Assembly (NCBI GenBank): GCA_016800925.1
Contig: JABCPU010000085.1
Span: forward strand, 124,001 to 188,000
Origin: Suillus spraguei
Lineage: Eukaryota; Basidiomycota; Agaricomycetes; Boletales; Suillaceae
Length of the DNA stretch: 64,000 bases
Reading direction: 5' to 3'
Both the position numbers and the translations under genes were made by a program. Each line of letters opens with the position of its first letter. Position 1 is the stretch's first letter. This document shows, in pieces, positions 58,251-64,000 of the stretch. A model generated the notes under the pieces. That model was not told the origin of the DNA. It worked only from the letters and a program-made list of their open reading frames with translations, and ran no database searches.

Positions 58251-60315
58251 CCACTTGCGCTGCTCACATGATTTGGGGTTAGTCACGTGCATGACCTTGT
58301 AATTCACGCAATATTTGAACCAATGTATATAGCTTTGTAAGCCAAATATAAATGAGGGAATATGATATTGCTCAACAAACGGTACCTAAACACACTATCA
58401 TACCTTGTCAGTTGTGATGGCAAATTCATGACCTTGTCGGACACTCTCATAGGAATCTAAATTAGGTTAAAAATGCTAACGGCGCTTTCCACGATAAAGT
58501 CTTATATCAAGAAGTGTGACTTAACGATGCTATTGCACATTGATTGCTGTAACGGCGCACTGTCGTGATCTTGTCGCGAACTCCTCATGGTAAAATGAAT
58601 TTTCAGAGATTCATGGCTATGTACCGAAAACTAATATTCATTGGCGTATACATAGTCATATTCAGCCGTAGCATATTGATATCATCCTATACTTCCCACG
58701 ACTACAAAATCGAAGACTCATGAATTCACTGATGAAATTGTGTCCTCTTGTAGTTCCCACGGCTAACATGTCAAGGACTCATGAGTTCTCTGCATCAATG
58801 GTAAAGATGAGTAGGACATCTCGCTCAATGTCAATTCGCATTGATAGGTCAGCACCTCTGGGACTTGTTAATGGAATGAAGTTTTTCGACGGTAATTAAG
58901 CTCGCCCTCCGAATATACCTCATTATTATTGTGTCAGTCACTCCGTCGGCGAAGCTGGCAGCCAGGAGGACAACAGCAGGAAACGTCCTGATCACGATGA
59001 TTCGCATGATTTTTCAGGAAAGTCGAGTATCGCAGCTGTGTTACTCACCGCCAAGTATAGCAGCACACATCCAACAAACTTAATATGATCTGACGATTCC
59101 GATTAGCGACCAATGTCAGAGGTTCACACATAAACTCACAGTTGTGACAGTCATTATTTGAACTAACAAGTCCGTCAAGAATCTTATTCAGTACGTGGGA
59201 GCGCAGTTATTGATTGGGAATGAGGACATCGATACAAAATACCCATTAGCATCTGTCGCTGAGATTGATGGCACAAATACTAGTTAGAAGAAAAAACGGA
59301 GTGTGAATGAGAAGACGTACCCAGTATGCTGATGGTTCTTATGAGATGACTGGTTAGAACTTTGAGGGAGTGGGGAACTTGCTGGACGAGTATGATGATG
59401 CCATGGGCTCGTGCATGCTAGATGTACAACCACCCAGTTCTTCTAGAAGTTTTATGATGTCGCCGAAGTGAATATATTATATACGACCCGTGTTCCTGCT
59501 TCAAGTTGCAATAATTGATTCTTGAACTAGCTTTTAGGTACTCAGGCTGCTTATCTGCCATGCTGAGTGTTAGCAATAATCGATAAGGTTATACAGGGCG
59601 TGTTGCACATAACGGTACTGTCGGTCTAGCCTCAGCTTCTCAATAACTTGAGTGGACAAAAATTGCACACAAAAAAGGCATACAAACCCTACCTTGGGAC
59701 GCGTTGTGCGGTCTATTATTATTCGGATATCTCCGATATTCTATTATGCTAACTCACTCAGATGAGTCTCCGAAGCTCCGATGACTGGCACCCATGATCA
59801 TTAATCAGTTGCTCATACTACTTAGCTCGTATATCACAACCCCAGCAGCTACAACAACTTGAAGTGCAGTTCTTCATCTATTATTTGCTTACATTTTTAT
59901 CTCGGTTTGCAGCGCTGATGGGCCAGTGAATATCCCGTAATAATAATACGGTAAATATTCAGATTCTTGCCTCATTGCAACCCTCATTATGTGGAATCTG
60001 ATATCCAGGTTGATCGGCATAAGCATCTGGGGCGGTCCCCTTGCGCCCAACTGACTAATACGCCAGGTTCCCATTGATGCAAAACAATATTAAACATTAT
60101 CCAGTGAGTCTAATTCCGTCACGATGTTCAAAAGAGCAGGGACTGACTTTGGCATGCTAAAAGCTGTCGAATACAGCGACAGCATGCGCGATGTCTGGAT
60201 AATAACTTGAGGATAATTGCAGTACTGACGTTCAGGAAAGGTTTAATGATACCAGCGCTGAGCGCTGAGAATGAGTCAACATTTGAAATCTCAATAGGCG
60301 CCTCGCTACTTTCAG
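58251..60315. other. 2-kb region without a recognised gene
   Basis: About 58470-58690 is a diverged copy of the block near 54220-54460. A minus-strand stretch at about 58920-59330 has intron-like GTGAGT sites and short hydrophobic pieces (RIIVIRTFPAVVLLAASFAD), suggesting a broken membrane-protein gene, but I cannot assign it. 60112-60315 aligns with the 5' region of the DUF6535 genes. Confidence 0.45.
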
Positions 60316-63089
60316 ATGCCTGCCTCAAGGGCATGCTCTGTCCTGCAGGATCTCGTGTCCCGGGACCCACAAGGCTCTAAGAACATGCTGCTTCCAGGCG
60401 TTGAGTTGAGTATAAATGGCAACAGCGCATACGACTTTACTTCCACCATTTCGATCTCATTATTTCAAGGCCAGGGCGTATCAAAGAACCGAAGGCCTTT
60501 AATAGGGTGAGTTACGTTGATTACGGGACCTTTCGTTGTAATTTATAAAAGAACATGTCATGGAATCAATGTAACTTTTTCACCAGTCCTCTGTTGGCCA
60601 CCACAGCGCAAAATATGCCAAGCGTATCATTACAATGCAGTATTAATAGCGACTCGTCGACCACCATGTAAGTGGCAAGCTAGACTGAGTTGATCATCAT
60701 ACTTATGGATTCACAGAGAATCGGTCAAGGCCAAGCCTCATGAGAAACCTGTCGTGTCCATCGAGGTCGACCTTGTTACAAATTTGTGAATGTTAAACCG
60801 ATCAGCACGATACACTTGATATCTGACTATATTGTGTCAAGGTCAAACACCCTGAAACAGATCCTCAGAGTTCTTAGAACATCTAGTATGGCAGAAGAAC
60901 GTAGCAATGATGACAAATCGAAGTTCTGGGCGACTTACAAGAAAGTTTCGGACGAGTATGACAACGATTTTCTTGCACGAGCGCATGGTGATATAGGCAT
61001 CATCCTGACTTTCGTGCGTGCACTTCTATGTTTATCAACACAAGTCTAACAGGTCATTCAGGCCGGTCTACTCTCAGCCACCATCTCTACATTCATCGGT
61101 GGAATGCAGCCTGACTCGGGAAACACTACCAATATCCTCTTGATGCAGTTAATTCAAGTCAGTATTAACGGGCCAAGTGCCGACATCGGCAATCTGTCCT
61201 CAACTACGCGCTATTCTACTTCAACCGTTTGGGCACAGGCCCTTGCCTACATTGGCCTAGCGCTTAGCATCTTTGCTGCATTTGGGGCAGTTGTGGTAAA
61301 GCAATGTCTCTATTCATTTGAGGCGACTCGGAAGCTAGGAGGCTCTTTAGAAGAGAGCGGCATGCGGAGGCAGAAAAATTTGGATAGGCTAGAGCATTTG
61401 CGGCTGCGCCCTTTCATGCAGGCATTCCTTGTGCTCCTCCAGGTCGCGTTGCTGCTCTTCAGCATTTCGCTATGCCTCCAGACGTGGACCGACCCACAAT
61501 CGACATTTTGCGTCATGGTCTTCGCTGCAGCCTCTGTCGTTCTCTTCTGTACAGGCACTATTTTCCTGTTAGTGTGGTGGCAGGATAATCCTGTCCAGAT
61601 ATCATGGACGGGGCTAGTTCGAGTCATTGGGGAATTTCGTCGTGCAATCAGATCTACCTCTACTCTGACTCCTAGCAAATTGACCCCCAATCCTGACAAC
61701 TCGTCGCCCGTTCCAAACAAATCATCCCCCATATGCTGGATACTAGAGACATCGACGAACCAGGAGGCTGTTGAGGCCGCGGTTGCGATGGTACATCTCA
61801 CCCAGTGGCCGCCGAACCTTGACGTCTCAATAGCCTTCCAACGTTTACGTGATAACTTCGAGGCGTGTTGTAACAGGGAAGAGCTATACGTCAAGTTTGG
61901 CAACGCGATGGCCCATTTCTGCATCCAGCCAGTGACAATTCGTGCAGCACTTGTGGACAAACCTTTTGGGCATGATGAATTTCAGCTAACCCGAAGTCGT
62001 TTCATTCGCGATGCGTTCATGGCTTGTCGCGGTGCCTACGGCCGTTTTATCAAGGCACCGACACCAGAAAAAGACATCAGTGGGCTGAAGCTGAAGTATC
62101 GGGCCACTGCACGCACCGCCCTGAGGACAATGGTCGTCCACGCACTAGACTATCGCCTTTCACTTCCGGACAATGAAACATTGATTTGGAATGGTAATCT
62201 GTGCTGGTCTCATAGTGACGGGCGTAAGCCCGGCTGTGAAGAATTTGACTGGCTCATTGATTACCTGGCGGACGAAGTAGGACAGGACAAAGCCGATGAA
62301 ACAGGTGATGCTTTACTTGCGCTGAGCGCGATGCGCGGACTAGGGAGCCCTGCCAAGCGATCTTCCTACATTGAGTCGCTTATACGTTGTATGGGCTCTA
62401 CTACTCCCCGAGTCCGGCACGCCGCGCTCAGGACTGTTTATGAGGTTCGAGGTGAACTGGCTTCTATCACCGGCTCCTCGATGTCAGAGGGTATTGATGC
62501 GGATCTTTTGGATAAGCTTTCGGTCGCTCTTTTCACCATACACTCGGGTGATGAACTCAATGCCTCTCGAAATCTCAAATACATCCACATAATCTTTGCC
62601 ATGACAAAGAAGTATGAATGGTGTCAACGTTTGGCTAGTCACGGCCATCTTCAGCGGTGCATCAGTCTAGTCACAGCTAATGGAGTTCAAATGTACGAAC
62701 GGGATGTCGGATTCTACCTTACTGTGGTCATCGGGCGCCTCTATTACAAGGATTCTCGCTTTGACTCGCATCCCACCCAGAGTCACCCGTGGTGGACACT
62801 CGTCAGAAACACATGGATACACGCACACCTTTCTGTGGGGGACATTGACTACATCGATGGCATACCAACCCTCGTGATAGCGATCAAATCTGGTATTTTT
62901 TCCGGGGAGCGGCCACCAGATATTGCCAAAAAGGTGCAGGAGGCTCTGGAAGATTTGCAGAAGCCTGGCAGACAAGCAACCTTTGCAGAGAGTGGTATAA
63001 CTCCAGTTGCGGTTGAAACTGCAATATCTTCTGTGCAGGACTTGTACAAGTATCTAGGTGGTACAGTCGAGCAACCAAAAACTTCCTAG
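60316..63089 (+). CDS. DUF6535 membrane protein, copy B
   Basis: Function unknown; a basidiomycete membrane-protein family. The last exons are clear: 60717-60785, 60842-61013 and 61062-63089. They give EKPVVSIEVDLVTNL, KSKFWATYKKVSDEYDNDFL, the hallmark ILTFAGLLSATISTFIGGMQ, AQALAYIGLALSIFAAFG, further helices at FMQAFLVLLQVALLLFSISL and VLFCTGTIFLLVWW, then a ~400-residue helical-repeat region (RCMGSTTPRVRHAALRTVYE). The 5' exons (60316-60507 and around 60595-60669) are read from alignment to copy A, and the true start is uncertain. It stops at TAG 63087-63089 after EQPKTS, whereas copy A continues; a C missing in the TCC-TAG segment would explain the early stop. Probably expressed, but not certain. 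Confidence 0.82.
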
Positions 63090-64000
63090 ATGGACGATGG
63101 AGCTTTGGGTTTGTGAAGGGTGTCTGGAGTCAAGTACTTTTACACGTGTATTTTGCAGCCCGCAGTTTATTTCTATGCCTAGTCTCCCTGTCCATGAGGT
63201 GGATGTCGTCGATTTTGTACTGAGGGAATAACTACAGCTCAACTGTTCTTTGAAAGACAACATGTTGAGTACTGAGTGCAGGTAGCACCGAACGATTTGA
63301 AGAACAGAAAAGCGACCTTTGAGAACAGATAATAGCCACAGTTCTTTGAGACAGAACGTGACACTGTTGGGTACTGAGATCTTACAAGTTTGATATTGAT
63401 ACAAGGTAAGGACTTTTGCGACAGCCTGATACTACACACCGCGTAGCTCCCTGCAGGCCTAACCACTCGAGGGCTCAGGCTCATGCTTACCACATTCCGC
63501 CACAACCATTCTATTGTAGAATCAAGCCTTATAATCAATATGTATTTAGATGCCGCTCGGAGTAAGATATTAGTTAGGAAGTAGGTACTACAGTCTACAA
63601 AGGCATGCAGCCCATGTGATTTATAGCACTCTGCAACAATGCTAATGCACCTATCTATTTCCTCGTGAGGGAAAAGACCAGTCCAGATACCGTTCGTAGC
63701 GACAAAGCTGCCTTGTCCAAAGATTTTCTCGCATGCTCAGCATTCTCGAAGAGCGAATCTAAGACTGCTGGTGCTGTCTTTGGGGAAGTCAGTTGAAGTT
63801 CAGCAGCGAGGTAGATGGTCGAGATGGATGGTCGGCGGGTGTACCAAGACGACTGGTGGGGGGATAGTAGGATTGGTTGATGGTACAGTCTAAATTAGTT
63901 AACGAAAAATGTGACATACCTCGAGGGCGCGATCCAGCACGCCTGGTTATATACTTTAGTAGCACGTTCGTTATCGGGGCAGGGTCCACCGAGAAGAGGT
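63090..64000. other. downstream region and window edge
   Basis: The first ~60 bases still align, out of frame, with the C-terminus of DUF6535 copy A (GGGTTTGTGAAGGGTGTCTG). At 63789-63989 a minus-strand frame (MDPAPITNVLLKYITRRAGS) could be the first exon of a gene whose remainder I cannot identify. Confidence 0.4.

Noticed and set aside
57707..58254. Trp/Phe/Pro-rich minus-strand and Arg/Gly/Lys-rich plus-strand frames
   Set aside because: Products of the purine-rich minisatellite; two or three overlapping frames are open at once.
63420..63520. tRNA-like stretch (minus strand GAGTGGTTAGGCC resembling an A box)
   Set aside because: No matching B box and no cloverleaf with paired acceptor stem; no convincing tRNA was found elsewhere in the window.

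Overview
The window looks like a piece of a mushroom-forming basidiomycete (Agaricomycetes) genome. Coding genes are split by many 50-65 nt GT..AG introns. Several families are ones expanded in basidiomycetes (DUF6533, DUF6535, DUF6532, MYND proteins, CRAL-TRIO proteins, multi-exon P450). The transposons are typical of that group (Plavaka, hAT, Tc1-like DD34E, Helitron, LTR elements). All gene models were built by eye from splice signals and family resemblance; no search was run.

Layout. 1-14,000 is a repeat graveyard. It holds a possible LTR cut by the window edge, an intact Tc1-like DD34E transposon (1045-2492, TA duplication), a solo LTR with a 5-bp target duplication (2756-3266), a decayed Helitron helicase interrupted by another LTR (3861-4801), a rearranged relative of that LTR (7193-8275), a complete but decayed hAT element with an 8-bp duplication (8753-11689), and a Tc1-like element (11722-13150) sitting in the terminal repeat of a small MITE-like element.

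14,500-27,200 is gene-rich: an intact 13-exon cytochrome P450, an intergenic stretch, a SUN-domain nuclear-envelope protein, a zinc alcohol dehydrogenase, a proline iminopeptidase-like alpha/beta hydrolase and a CRAL-TRIO (Sec14-like) protein. The last two carry single-base frameshifts.

27,300-38,650 is one minus-strand DUF6535 membrane-protein gene split by an ~8.3 kb Plavaka element that lies inside what looks like a 52-nt intron. The Plavaka carries a minus-strand transposase pseudogene, a plus-strand DUF6532 gene, subterminal repeats and a solo LTR of the same family as the one at 2756.

39,600-53,650 holds a CRAL-TRIO fragment, a 15-exon DUF6533 gene with two 2-nt microexons, an intact CRAL-TRIO gene, a MYND gene, the Mediator subunit MED19, a gamma-glutamylcyclotransferase-like gene with an internal TAG, and an OPT-family oligopeptide transporter. 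54,000-60,300 is again repeats: a 69-bp minisatellite beside a transposase fragment, a 1.6-kb perfect-looking palindrome made of two head-to-head half copies of the Tc1-like element, and a purine-rich minisatellite. 60,300-63,090 is a second, better preserved DUF6535 gene.

The genes do not form one pathway. P450, ADH, hydrolase and OPT are ordinary accessory metabolism and transport, while SUN and MED19 are housekeeping. The most interesting features are the nested-transposon record with readable target-site duplications, the palindromic Tc1, the transposon-in-intron, and a recurring pattern of single-base indels that may be sequence errors rather than true gene death.
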